Source of the DNA: Marchantia polymorpha subsp. ruderalis | Taxonomy: Eukaryota; Streptophyta; Marchantiopsida; Marchantiales; Marchantiaceae | NCBI GenBank assembly: GCA_037833965.1 | Contig: AP031355.1 | Coordinates: 27,367,501-27,431,500 of the forward strand | DNA length: 64,000 nucleotides | Reading direction: 5' to 3' | In this document: piece by piece, positions 40,191 through 53,024 of the stretch | Layout of the letters: each line of letters starts with the position of its first letter | Numbering within the stretch: position 1 is the first letter of the stretch | Program-made: the position numbers and the translations under genes | The notes under the pieces: generated by a model | Databases searched by the model: none | What the model was told of the DNA's origin: nothing | What the model saw: the letters and a program-made list of their open reading frames with translations, nothing else

Positions 40191-43100
40191 GACTTGGTAT
40201 GAACACTAGTTTAAAATATTTCTAGTATGTCTAGACAAAATATGAAAAACTATGGTTCGATATATTAGTTTTTGCTTTTTCCAATCTATATTGAGATTGA
40301 TAAACAAGAGAGATTTAAGACAAAAAGATTAGAGAAAATACCAATGATATTGAATACAATAATACTTCGATTTCTAGTATAATCTCCAAAGATTTAGTTT
40401 TGTTAGTGACATTTCTTGAAATTGAACACCTACCGTACATAACTTCTACTATAACACAATAATTGTTTTAGTAACTATAGAAAATTTAAAACGTTTTATC
40501 AATGAAACAAGCGGAAGCTTCAGAATATAACAAGATTTTAATGTTTATGTTGTGTGGGTGAAAATTTATTTTAAGCAAGAATTGAAATAGCAAGAAGATT
40601 CGAATATAGTATAGATCATGATAACGTAAGAACATTTGTCAATTTCACGATCCTTAAGGTGGCTAATCATTGTGAGTTTTATTTAATTTCTTCATGTATT
40701 GGATAACAAGTGTTTGAAATGTACCAAAATTTGTGCGACTTTGATTACTTAGGTTTAAGAGTGTAGTTATTTAAGTTGTGATACTTGATTTCACAATAAA
40801 AACACAAGTGCTTTCTACATAATTTTTTTTCTCTTGTACAGTATACTTTCTAATACTCAAAATGTTAATTTACATGGACCTTAGTATCAAAGTGCTTTAA
40901 GATATTTGATGGATGGAGCTATGTTATTTGCTTGATATGATCCAGAAAATAATCCTCCTTTAGTTGTTGTTCAAACAACCGATTATTGCAATTCATTTTT
41001 TGACTAATGAATACTAATAGAAACGTTGATTTGGATAAGTTCAACAACTAGGTTCTGAAATTGTCATAGAGTTCTCATCTAAACATCATGATGAGAGTCT
41101 TATCGTTCCAATCAAGTTCACATGCAACTTATTGAAATTTTATCACATGTGCTGTGTGAGATCATTGTTGCAGCGGTCAAAGATTTGTTGTTAAGGTTCA
41201 ATCTCACTTCATATACATCTTGTTAAATTTTTTTGAATTTTTGGAAGAATCTGCTAGAAGTAGATATTCTTTCTCTAATAGCGACAAAAACCAAGATAAT
41301 GCAATTTTTGTGAGCAGTTATCCAATGAGTACAACTTTTGTTTCTTCTATTGAGTATTTGTGTGATTGGAGAAGGAAGAAAAGTTGATTTGATCTACATA
41401 ATTTTAAAGTTCTGTAGTATCTTTATCAAGCTTCTCTCGCAAGCTTACTTGACATTCTTGTGAGACTTGTGAGACTAGAATTTTGTGAATATGGAGTGCA
41501 AACAACTTGGAACTGTTACAAAGCTGACATTGTCTGGTTGTAGACTAAATTTTTTTGTTATAACTATTGTAGTATGGCATATGGATGATGGAAGCATCAT
41601 CCATCTTGAATTTGATAAGCTTGTAGGTTCACAAGTAAATGATGTAGCAAACTTTTGTGTCGTGTACTCTTGGATTATGGGAAGTGAAAATCTCAAACTT
41701 TTGGATACAACATGGGAGGAGTGGAATCTCGTCAAACAGTTTTGGATGGAAAATCACACAAGAGTCAGAATAACACTTGAGGCTTCAAAACTCAAAGTAA
41801 TAAGAATCTAAGCCAAAAAAATTTGGAAGTAGTTATGATATTGGAAGATCAAGTACAAATAGTTCTTACGAGAGTGAGAAACAACATATAGAGACTCTTT
41901 ATTTAACTGCTAGTACGCTATTAGGAACTCTAAAGTTGGAAAATTTTGATTGAACTTCGCAAAGTCGCTGATACTGTATGTCACTGTTTGTGACATAAAA
42001 AAAATATTGGCACCGCCTCTGCGCCATAACCGCTACTGTATGACACATGTTTTTGATAATATAGAAGAGTACTATCCAACTTTAAACTTAATGAATTATC
42101 TATTAGATACAATTTTGTTCTAACTTAATAATTACTCCCATTAATAGAAAATTTTGTTAGATGAAATTTATTGCAATACTATAAATGTTATGATTCCTAT
42201 TGACTAGTTTGATATGGAAAGTTTGGATATATTGATTGCATTTGATGGTTTATTTAATTATTTTATTATAAATTACAAGTTACTCCTAGGTTAGGCCTAG
42301 TCATCATCATGTTCTTCAAGCCCTTGCTTGCATTCAAGAAAAAATATTTTAAATCACAAATGGTACTTGTACATCTTTCAAATTGCCTAAATTTTATAAG
42401 AAAGTTTTTCCAAAGAAAAACTTAGATTTTTTATTATATCTTCTCGATTAGAACTTTGAGATGTCTTAAGCGATCTTCATTCGTATTCAACCCCATAATA
42501 AGACAGAAAAATGATATCTAATTGCAGAGATAGATCTGAGACAATTCTGATGCTCATTTCTCTTTCCCAATATCCTTAAACAGTTTACTAAAGTCATAAC
42601 TGCTGAATAATAATATGGATAGTTGATTGAATTATTACGACTAACATGCTGAGAGAGTTCAAGAGCACATGAAATAGCTTCCTCTAATCACACTTGAAAC
42701 AGTCGAATAGAGCTGTTAGGCCTTCACGTGAACTGCGTAGTAAGGGACTGAACATGTTCATGAACTTTCCTGAAGACAATCTGGAGTCCTTTTACAATTT
42801 TCTCAAAGAGCAACCAACGCGGAAACGAGAAAAGAGAAGAGGTGACAAGCAAATGGTGATTTGCATAACTGCAACCACAGATTCGGTCTTGCGTAGGTTC
42901 AGTGGAAATGGTATGAAAGCGGTGCTAGTTTAGTATCCGAGTACCGCTCGAAACATCTCAAGAACTCTCTGGAAGTCACCATGATTCACCGATGACCAAG
43001 TCTGTTCATGTGAAAACTCCATTGAAGACTCCTTGAGCACATTCCTACTATTCTTCTTTTACTTTGTACTCTGCAAATCTCGACTGCTTCTGCCTACAGA

Positions 43101-44300
43101 AACGTTTGCAATATCTTGATGAGAGTTTTTTCAAAGGTTTTGCTCTGTAGGTTTGAAGATCTCTTTACTGGCATCTCTCAATAAGCCAGCTAAACATAGT
43201 GTTGCCACTCTGTTCCTATTCCCGTTTCTTGTCTGTATCTTGCCTGCTGGCTGTATTTTCTGATCAAGCTGATTTCGCGGTCAGATTGAGTATTCTCACA
43301 AGCAACAACCGTATGATGTAATCATTATGTGCAGAGTAGAAAGAATAGATGATGAGTTTGATAATAGCAAAAGAAATTTCACCATTCCACTTCGAAAGAA
43401 GGTTTGATAGACGATAATACTCTCTTATATGAAGAATGAGCTACAACTTTTGAACCTAGTTCTTGTAGTTATTTATTACATGAGGACATTCCAGCCATGC
43501 CCACTCTCTAGTTAAAATGGACCGAGAATCTGCAGTACCGAATTGGAAATAAAAATCTGCTAGAGCTGTTCGTTACCCCAAGAGATATCGAATGATCTTT
43601 ATTAAAACAAGTATCATTTAAGAATCATGCAGATGGAAGATTCCGACACGATGAGAACCGGTAGAATCTGTCCAGTTCATTCTGAAAGCAGATTTTGGAA
43701 AAATAAAACGTGATCTATTAGATCTACCGACCGCACCAAACAGGTGTACCCGGTCCAGCTGCAGGTGTGCTTGGGAAAGTGCATATCTGCTGAAGTATTT
43801 TATCAATGTGAATTAATTTATTGCCATCACGTAGCCCCATCAGCTATTGCCCTATAAATGCCTCATAGTTCCCACTCACTTGTTGACATATTCTGATCCA
43901 CTATTGTACAAATCTTGAGCAATGGCTTTACACATTATTCTATTCCAGCTAACTCTACAGTGTAATCTAGAGAAGAATAAGAACCAACAGTCGGTTCTCT
44001 ATTGAACTAGCAGCTGCAGGCGAGGGAAAATAGACAATTTGATCCTAAGTTGAAGGTATCTTCATCATTAAGCGATTCAGAACCTTCTTCTTCTACTCCC
44101 AAATGTAGTTATTAAACAATGTTTGAGCTGGAGACTTTCAGATTTACAGGTGGCGTGTAGTCCGGATTCTTTGCCCTGGTCATATTGGTATAAGTGTTAT
44201 TGCACCTCATCTCGTGTTCAGGTACCTCAGCACCATGTGTTGCTTTGGCCATAACCAATTCTTCTCTGTCTCATCATTGATCTCAATTCGTTACTGACCT
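40191..44300. other. AT-rich stretch upstream of the GH19-like gene
   Basis: It may contain more of the gypsy element's 5' part, but I could not identify gag or protease. Frames at 41485-41811 and 42754-42933 (plus) have no known domain; the latter begins MFMNFPEDNLESFYNFLK. From about 43600 the base composition rises toward that of the following gene, so untranslated or unrecognised exons are possible. Confidence 0.4.
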
Positions 44301-44328
44301 TCTGGCCGAACTATTGCTTTTTTTTTCG

Positions 44329-46020
44329 ATGAAGGGTAGCGGAGCGAGGAGCAAAAACTCGTCCAGAAGGACATTATCTGTCACGTTTGATCGTGAATCT
44401 GATAATTTGTTTCCAGTACATGCAGATCAGCACGGAGCCTGCAGCCATGAAACTATGGATGCTGCCAGTGATCAAGATCAGAAAGCAAAATACAGTGGGA
44501 AGACCTCCGTCCCTGCCACTCCTAGATGCACGAGTCCAGGATATTTGGAACGAGCTGATCAGATTCTGTCATACCCGAACGCTTTGAATAGCGAATTTCT
44601 GTCGACGTTAATCTCCAAAGAGTTTTTCAAGAGGCATTTTCCGGACTCACGCTACGAGTACGAAGCTCTTATGGATGCAGCCCACTCGTACCCCAAGCCT
44701 CGCTTTGGTCTACCGATCGATGTGGCTCGGATGAAACGAGAAATTGCAGCCTTTCTTGCTCACATCGACCATGCAACGAACGGTTAGCCGCCTCAGCATT
44801 TCTATCTCTTCTTGAATTGACTTACAGTATTTGCACTTGATTCTCTATTTGTAGCATATCTAACAAGAAATGATCAGTTGCCCGCAAGTGGTCGAGAAAT
44901 TCAATAACTCTATACTGTAGACAATATTCGTAAGATGTCTCACACAAATCTGAAATTAGTGTAACGATGTTTGGGTTCACAGTGTAAGAACACCCAGAGC
45001 TGAAATTTTGTTCACGTGCTCCTTGTGTTGTTCCATAGGACTATCCAACATCGACAATGATACCCCAAAAATCCCCCATTGTAAGACCAGCATCGAGTAC
45101 CCCTGCGTCAAGGGAGCGAGTTATCACCCTCGTGGACCAATGAAGATGTGCTGGTGCGTCTTGATCCTCCTCAAACACAAATCTACCTTAATTTGTTTTC
45201 TATTCTGTTCCTCCATGGTTGCTTACTGCATCTATACAGACGCCTTGCACAGAAGCATTGGGATCTTACGGAGATTTGTTAGTTATGCTGCTTATGCACA
45301 TGGATGTATCTCCTGCATTTGTCTGTGGCTCCTCTACTTCAATAAAAATTTGCCAGACTTGCCTGTTTTTTTAGACTTAAGCTTACCTTGTACCGTAACA
45401 TCAGTTGTTATGCATGCAACTTCCTGCGGATTGGTGAATCAATAATCACTACAGCAGACTCTGACATGGAGTGGACTATTGATTTGTTGTAGTATGTTTT
45501 TCCTCGTTGGTGTGTGTTAAGAGGTTCTTATCATTCCCGTTACCAATCCGGTAACATATTCAACCATTGGATGTCTTGCACTGCCGTATGTGAAGCTAGA
45601 TGAATGACCTGAGACTCAGACAGTGTAATGCTCCAACTGTCATGTTTCATCAGGAATTACAACTATGGGCAATGTGGTGTGGCAATCGGAGAAAATCTAC
45701 TCAAGTATCCCGAGAGAGTGGCAGAAGATCCCATCGTTGCTTTCAAGTCAGCTTTGTGGTTCTGGTGCACTGAGCAGTGGAACAAGCCATCTTGTCACGA
45801 AGTCATGCTGGGATTGTGGGAGCCAACAGAAGATGATATTGCTGCGCAGCGACTTCCTGGTTTTGGATTGACAACCAACATCATCAATGGTGGACAGGAA
45901 TGTGGACAATCTTCAGTAGAGGCTGATTCACGTTTGAGAAGATACCAGAAATTTTGCACAGCTTTCAGCGTTGAACCTGGACAGAATCTGAGCACCCGCA
46001 ACCAAACGCCCTTTGCGTAG
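44329..46020 (+). CDS. GH19 chitinase-like protein lacking the catalytic glutamate, three exons
   Basis: Exons 44329-44782, 45039-45153 and 45654-46020 join at GT-AG borders with consistent phase into 312 codons (311 aa). GH19 hallmarks are in order: FFKRHFPDSRYEYEALMDAA (about 110-130), KREIAAFLAHIDHATNG (136-152), YPCVKGASYHPRGPMKMCW (172-190), NYNYGQCGVAIGENLL (from 191), AFKSALWFW and RLPGFGLTTNIINGG. The catalytic HET is HAT at 148-150, and the segment that normally holds the second acidic residue is shortened, so hydrolysis is unlikely. Plant CTL1/POM1-type chitinase-like proteins also lack catalysis and act in cell-wall assembly, and similar binding of glucan or chitin is inferred. Oddly, the N-terminus is Ser/Lys-rich with no signal peptide. 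Because a pyrimidine tract and AG precede the ATG (GATGAAG), the exon might instead be internal with an upstream exon missed. Confidence 0.82.
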
Positions 46021-47494
46021 AATTGCAGATTTTGAGACGCCATAGCTGCTATATAACCAGCCAGCCATTTCTGCTTGGAAGGATTTTCTTTGATCCCATG
46101 CTACAACTGCAGGAAGTATCAAAATGCCCCTGCAATATCAGCAATGAATAAGTTGTGGCAGTTGAGGTTAAACGAAGATCTGTAAATCAAAAGCTAAGAA
46201 GCGAAACTTTAAACAAAGGCTCCCTAAGAAACTACTGAAGAAGGCAACATAAACTTCAGCTTTTGACACGGTGCTCATCAGAGAGGATACACTCTAATTT
46301 TACCATATCAGGGGCTAAAATTTTGAAATGCTGTTTAGCGTGGAATGCACGTGAAGCCCATTGACTGAAGAAGAGTGATATTCCTTCGGAACGAAGGAAT
46401 ATCACTTTGAAGAAACAGATTGTTGACTCTTATGAGTACCAATTAAACCTCAAGAAATTCCAAACGTAAATGCGTTGTGGACGTTCGATCAGACTCGCGT
46501 AAAATAATCCCAGCAATTACACGCTACCGAAAGGCTAATGTTCTTATGTTTCAATTAGAGATGTTAATCACCTTTAAAACTCAATATGTTTCAAGTTCTA
46601 AACTTGCTAAACCCACATAGACAAAGCAAGTGATTTTCGAGTGTGATTTGATATTACAGATGGAACAGCAGGTCACATATTTCCCGAACATTTGCTGTTT
46701 CCTTCCAGTTAATCAATCTTTCAAACACATGTAAACTTTGTAGATACAACTAGTGGACAACTTTTTTGGTGCTTCTTCCACTTGACAATGTTTGTATTCA
46801 AACAATCAAAGTTGTCTTTCAATCTAGATCCAGACGGAACATACATTCCAACCAAAGCATGATTCGAAACGCTTTCTCTAGAAGCACAACAACACAAGAA
46901 AAATTACTTCTAATTCCAGTGGGCACTTCGTAGCTTATGAACAATTTGCTTATTGGCAGGCCAGGCCCGTCCACTTTATGCTGTCAAGCTGTGGACGCTG
47001 GAAAGTTTTGCACCTCATCTTTATGGTTCACATTATATTCCTTGACCAGTCAAATAAGAGCTGGCATCTACAACATTCGATTAAATGGGCCCCACTAAGA
47101 TCACTTGGAAGTTTATTCATCCGTAGAAGATGTGTGGCAAGTTTAGATACTCCCATCATCGAAAGAGTAGCTTGAAACACAAGGGGTATTGTGTAGACCC
47201 ATCCCCTCGATGATTCATGCTACGTTTCCACGATTGCATTTATATGTGACCTGAGGAGTCGGCGCAATCGCAGTTCGCTCCACTCTTGCAGTCTTTGCGG
47301 TCCGGGGCGATGTCAAGATCCGCATACAGAGACTTCTTGGATCCGCAGCTGGCAACGATGTACAAAAACACACAGCAATTTATCTAGATTGACGTTGATG
47401 CAATTTCTGCGGACCAGGAAACAGCCATTTGGTCCAGATAAAGAACAGCTAGGAATGAAATTTATTTCTGTTTATCAAAATGAGCTAAGATTGA
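46021..47494. other. Intergenic stretch between the GH19-like gene and the copia element
   Basis: It begins with the likely 3' UTR. It contains a short perfect hairpin at 46374-46406. No coding frame is supported. Confidence 0.5.
46374..46406. repeat. Perfect hairpin, 15-bp arms, 3-nt loop
   Basis: 46374-46388 (AGTGATATTCCTTCG) is exactly complementary to 46392-46406 around a GAA loop. It lies about 350 bp downstream of the GH19-like stop codon and is not followed by a U-rich tract. Its role is unknown. Confidence 0.95.
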
Positions 47495-47735
47495 TGTTGA
47501 ACATGTTAGAATTATGTACTCTTCGAGTGCCTACAGTTAGTTTAGTATGTCGTCTTATGTTAGCTGTCACCTTATTGTAAAGGTGAGGACCTGAGCAAAC
47601 CATGTACTCAGATGTATAGACCTTGCGGTGATTAGAGATAAGTCAACACTAGAAGACAAGTTACACTGCACTATATGTACTCGTTCTCTTCACTAATATT
47701 CCAACTAACCTGATATCGATCATTGTATTTCCAAC
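47495..47735 (+). repeat. 5' LTR of the copia element
   Basis: About 240 bp. The part from AGTTAGTTTAGTATGTC (47533) to TTTCCAAC (47735) matches the 3' LTR closely. It has one copy of the block that is duplicated in the 3' LTR. The first ~35 bp are diverged from the other LTR. Confidence 0.82.
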
Positions 47736-47852
47736 TTGGTATACGTAGCATAATGTTTCTTTCCTCACAACGTCAATGAGCGAATGCCTTGACGTAGGCC
47801 TCCCGCCTTGTATATATCAATTCGCCTTTCAATTTTTCTTCCGTTAGCGGCC

Positions 47853-48900
47853 ATGAATCTCTTCAAGGAAGCGCAGGAGATCCAACCCACAAAGATGTTC
47901 GATGGAGTCAGCCATTACACTTCTTGGGCTGCGCGAATGCGAGCCATCTTGCTCAAGAAGAAATGTTGGGGAGTGGTCGGCAGCTTGACGTTTCTACCTA
48001 AACTGTTACCTCCCATCTACATACCGGAGGGATCGACTGCTCAGCCGCGTGCAAATGCTGTCGCCGCCAAGACCAAACGCGAAGCAAAGAATGAAGAAAC
48101 TCATGAGGTTATTGATACTCTCGTGGAACAACGAGTTGATGCTATCTATTACATAATGATGAATGTTAGAGAGCACATAATCCACCACATTTCTGCCTTT
48201 ACTCATTCTCATGTGAGTCGAACTTGAGACATTGTTTGCCTCTGCCAGCAAGGATCGCCGTCAACTCCTTCACAGGAAGCTTTTTACTTTGTCGATGAGG
48301 GAGGGTCAGTCTATAGAGTCTCATATACGTGCAATCAAGAATATGACTAACGAACTTTCCAACTGTAATGATACAGTGGCAGACAAAGAGCTTATTCCGT
48401 TGATACTAATGAGTTTACCACCCAGTTGGGATACTTTTGCTTCTTCGATCAAAGCTATTCTTCAACATCTCACCCTCACGTTCACTCAACTTTCCACATT
48501 GCTGAATGACTCATGAAGTGAGGTCAAACCGAACTAGTGTCTCTACCCAATCATTGATTGTTTCTACTCAACGGCGATCATACCGCGATAATGGATGTAG
48601 TGACAACCATGGCCGAGACAGAGAGTATGATTGTGAACAACAAGACAAAGGAAATCGAGAGGATCGAGGTCGTTCAGTCTCCTTTTGTCGTCATCATAGC
48701 AATCAAAATTACAGTGATCAGGATCATAGGCATGATTGCTATGATAATTATCGAGGTCAATCTCCTGTGAAGCAATACTCTTACCGTTTTCGTAAATTGC
48801 CACAGCGTTTTTATGGACAAGAAAGGCGTGACGACAATCATGATAATAGGATCTCTCACTCCGCTTCTTTCAGTCTATAGCCAGGTAATTGCAACAACTA
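47853..48900 (+). pseudogene. Copia gag (UBN2-type), frameshifted
   Basis: Starts MNLFKEAQEIQPTKMFDG, with FDGVSHYTSWAARMRAILL as the gag N-terminal domain. A stop at 48225-48227 and a frame change precede the rest of gag (FTLSMREGQSIESHIRAIKN, LPPSWDTFASSI). A basic His/Arg/Asp-rich tail follows. The CCHC knuckle near 48890-48940 reads CNNYGDNDHWSYEC, so its second Cys has become Tyr. Confidence 0.88.
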
Positions 48901-49079
48901 TGGGGACAATGACCATTGGTCATATGAGTGTGGTGAATATCATCTTCAAAAGCAGCTTGATGCCCTTTAGATTTCTTACAACACATTGAAGAATTCTAAG
49001 CAATCGGATGCCAACAATGTTGAATTTTACCTCGATGGTTAGGATGAACATTGTAAAATTGGCTTTGAAGATGCTAACA

Positions 49080-50470
49080 ACATGTCTTTCGACTCTCATC
49101 TAGTTCTTCTAGGGAACGATGACGCTAAACCCTTGTTATTTTATATGCATTTCTCTCTTTTTTTTGACAATTGAGCTTTGTCACATTTAATCGGACATAA
49201 TTCTTTGCTTTATGATATTGAGAAATAAACTGAACATCTTTCAATAAGGACCGCTGGTAACCAAGTTCTTTTTGTCTATGGGAAAGTCTCTCTAGCCTTA
49301 AATGATAAGAAGATTTCTGATGTTTTCTATGTTTCTTGTGTTAAACAAAATCTACTTTCTGTAGGTCGCCTCACTGATTTGGATCATATAGCATTGTTCA
49401 ACCCTACAAATTGCTATGTATTCGGAAAAACAAAATCAACGTAAGGTACTCAACAGGAGAACAAGATCCACTCAATAGTATCTATAAGCTTTCCAAGCCA
49501 AACGGTTTGTCTATGACTTCCCTCACAACATCGTCTCCTACTCATCTAATCAGGTGTAGTGATGTATTGAAGACCCTCAACCTGATTTGCAGACATACTC
49601 TGTCACACAAGCACAGCTTTGGCATCGACGCTTGGGGCATGCAAACTATCAGAAAATTCATCTGATGGCTGCCAAGAAGCTGGCCGCATGCATTCCTCAA
49701 ATTCATCACATCAAGTCTCTTTGTAGCACTTGTCTCATGGCCAAACAAAGTAGGGAAGAGTGCCCAAGCACTCTCACACACAGACCACGCGATCATTACA
49801 ACTACTTCATTCTGACCTCTGTGGACCTCTTCCTTGTGACTCACTAACCAAAAAACGTTATATCTTGATGTTCATCGATGATTTCATCAGATACAGCTGG
49901 ATCTACTTTCTGAGAACAAAGTACGAGGCTCTACATCAATTTCAAGAATTCAAGATCTTGGTGGAGAATAATTAAAGTAGAACTATTGTTGCTCTACAAA
50001 CATATCGGGGAGAAGTATATATCTCAAATGCATACCATGACTTCTGTGTCCAATCAAGCATTAAACACGATCTCACATGTGCTTATATCCCACACCAAAA
50101 TGACATTTCTGAGAGGAAAAATAAAACTGTACTTGAAATGATTCGTAGTTTGTTATTATATGCTCAGTTGCTTAAGCCTCTATGAAAGAAGGCATCTAGA
50201 TTAGCAGTATACATACTGAATCGGCTTTCTACTAAAGCCGTCCAGATGTTCACTCCTTTTCAAAAGTTAAGTGGTTTGATTCCCAATCTCAAACATTTGT
50301 GAGTTTTTGTATGTGCTGACTCGATCCTATTGACAACTCGCCATGACAAGCTTTCTGCAAAAGCGTTCTCGGGTACCTTCATAGGCTATGATACTCTATC
50401 GCGTTATGATACTATCAATGAGAAGGTTAATATTAGCCAAAATGTCAAGTTTAATGAATCTATATTTTGA
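49080..50470 (+). pseudogene. Copia protease and integrase, degenerate
   Basis: The protease DSGA box reads DN, stop, ALSHL near 49166-49185; the following VFYVSCVKQNLLSVGRL is typical of the copia protease end. The GAG-pre-integrase domain is LWHRRLGHANYQKIHLMAA with CSTCLMAKQ (about 49617-49745). The integrase core keeps HSDLCGPLP and FIDDFIRYSWIYFL, but SDNGGE has become TYRGEV near 50005, losing a catalytic Asp. IPHQNDISERKNKTVLE keeps the Glu. Several stops are present. Confidence 0.88.
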
Positions 50471-50999
50471 CTCATGGCTCGTCATGACCGAGATTTAGTT
50501 GCCGATTGGGATATTTTGCTGCATCCCAAAACGACTTCTATCCAATCCATTCTTGCATCTACACCATTCGAGTCCGACGTCTCGCAGAATTCTAGACCCA
50601 CCTCTACCAGCCAGTACACTGACCCTTCATCCGAGTTGCCCTCATCTTTTGTGTACTCGGCTATACCACTTGCTCCACCTGTCGAACCTTTTTCAGTTGA
50701 GTCTCCGTGGTTCTCTAAACATCCACAGCCAACTGCATTCGCAGATCCAACCCACTCCAAACCTAATCCAACCTCACTGCCCTTGCCTCAACAAAACTTT
50801 ACCGAGGAAGATCTCCCATCTTACCGACTCATCACTCCACGCTCTCGGAGACCCCCCTACTATTGGAAGGATTATATCAGTTACTATACCAAAGTGTTTA
50901 ATAACACACTAGAGTGTCACGATGCAGAAATTATTGATTATTAGAGCATCAAGCTTACATTCGATTGAGCAATCAATATTTCCGAATGATATGCATCAA

Positions 51000-51890
51000 T
51001 GATTGAAGAGTTGAATTCTATCGACAAAAATGACACTTGGACTTCGGTCCCGCTACCACTGGCGTCCAGGCCATCACTTGCAAATGGGTTTTTTGGGTGA
51101 AAGAATCACAAGGAAATTCTTAACGACGACTCAAGTCCCGCCTAGTGGTAAGGGACTTTCAGAAAAAAAAAGGTATGGACTATTTTGACACCTTTGCACC
51201 TGTAGTAAAATGGTTGACAATTATGACCATTTCAACCATAGTTGGCTCTTCTAGATGGCCTATCACCCATCTCGATATAAAAATTGCCTTTTTAAATGAC
51301 ATTATTATTGAGGACGTATATGTACACCAACTCCCTAGATTTGCAAAATTTGGCTTTAAAAACTTTGTGTGTAAGCTAAATAAAGCTCTTTACGGGCTTA
51401 GGCAGGCTCCTAGGGCCTGGTATGAATGCATAGATAAGTATTTACGTCTAGCAAGATGGAATCGTAGCAATTCTGATCCAAACCTCTACATCTTTAGGGA
51501 GTGCTTTCTCATTGTTCAATTGATTTTGTACGTTGATGACATGTATATCATTTGTAATAATCAGTCGAAAATTTCTGAGATTAAGTTTGATCTTATGATT
51601 CAATACTAAATGCGCGATCTTGGAGAGATTAAAAGTCAGGTGGGACTTTTTCTGCACCAAAAGTCTTATATTCTAAAAATTCTCAAGGAGTAAAAAATGG
51701 AAGACTACAGAACTTTAGCACTGCATATAGAAGCAAGAAAATACTTGATTGAAAATACAAGTACCTCTTCTATAGACTCCACATTCTATCGAAAACTGGT
51801 GGGCCAATTGCTCTTTGCAACAAACACAAGATTCGACATCTGCTTTGCTGTCGGGCAACTTTCCATATTCATGGCCAAGCCTTAAGAAGC
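51000..51890 (+). pseudogene. Copia reverse transcriptase, partly intact
   Basis: The longest intact stretch is 51145-51609. It has YFDTFAPVVKWLTIMTI, THLDIKIAFLNDIIIEDVYV, KLNKALYGLRQAPRAWYECI and the catalytic LILYVDDMYII. Stops lie before it (KRR-like DNA at 51120-51140) and after it (51607-51609 and 51692). The thumb-connection segment FYRKLVGQLLFATNTRFDICF continues to 51885. Confidence 0.92.
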
Positions 51891-52524
51891 CCATTTGAAG
51901 GTGGCTTTCCAGACTCTACAATATTTGAAAGGTACGTTGGATCACGGCTTGTTTTTAAAACAAAGTTTTCCACTTTAGTTACAAGGATACACTAACGTCA
52001 CTTGGGGCTCCTGCTTGGATACTTTAGATTTCACCGGAGCCTATGCTTTTACTCTTGCTGATGGGACAATTTTTTGGTGCTCCAAAAGGCAAGCTTTGGT
52101 ATCACTTTCATCCACTGAAAGCAAATACAAGGCCCTTTCATTTGGTGCTTAGAAGACCATTTGGCTTCGCCAACTGGTCCGAGAAATAAATCCGACAACA
52201 CTACCACCTACATCACTTTCATGTAAAGATCTCAAGGTAACATCCGCACTGCACAACTCTGACTTAGCTGATAAATCTACAATTGTTCATTGCGACAATG
52301 AGAGTGCCATTAAACTAGCAAAGAATCATGTGCTTCATGCTCGTAGTAAGCATATAGGCTTACAACATCATTTCATTAGGGAGAAAGTTGCTCTAGGAGA
52401 AAGTACCATCAATTTCCTGTCAACTAAGCTTCAACCATCAGGCATGTCAACTAAGCTTCAACCATCAGGCATGCTGACTAAAGCCCTGCCAAGGTTAAAA
52501 TTCAATAAGCATCAACATTTTTAA
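51890..52524 (+). pseudogene. Copia RNase H, degenerate
   Basis: Reads AFQTLQYLKGTLDHGLFL, FWCSKRQALVSLSSTESKYK, STIVHCDNESAIKLAKN and HARSKHIGLQHHFIREKV, all typical of copia RNase H, with internal stops. Near the end, a 27-bp block (starting 52419 and again 52446) is duplicated in frame, so STKLQPSGM occurs twice before LTKALP. Confidence 0.9.
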
Positions 52525-53024
52525 GGCATCCGCAATATATTAACTGTGAGTGACGACTCTCTTGTTTCCTTACCAAGCAGTTCTAATGCCTAATCTAAAC
52601 AAAAAGGCTTGGCTACTCTCCTAGTTGTAAATGCTTTGTGCAGGTATACCAGATACTCCACTACCTGAGATGCAGACTCTCGTCAGCTCAAGTAGACGTC
52701 AGGACGTCTTCCAATGACTACCTCATACTATTTCCTTACCGGAAGGCTGAAAACTCACCTACGAATTCCAATTCAGAAATTCCATTAGCGACATCAAGTG
52801 GAGGCCCCAAACCTACTACTCTTTCCGACAACTCCGTCCACCTTGGATTCACTGCAGCTAGATGCATCACCTCGCATTCAGGTTCAGCACCGTCGATCTC
52901 AATCACATAAGAAGATTCTATGAAGATTTCTTTATAGACTGGAGAATAGTAACTCCTCAATACCCTCCGATATTGCCTTGCCCTTCCCTCTCAGACTCAA
53001 CATTCCTTGAAAGGTTTTCTACAA

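Noticed and set aside
41485-41811. A 108-codon plus-strand frame in AT-rich DNA
   Set aside because: No domain or splice context, and the opposite strand is also open; a chance frame is likely.
44314-44328. Extension of the GH19-like protein to 44314
   Set aside because: There is no ATG there. The frame starts with TTG inside a pyrimidine tract that looks more like a splice acceptor.
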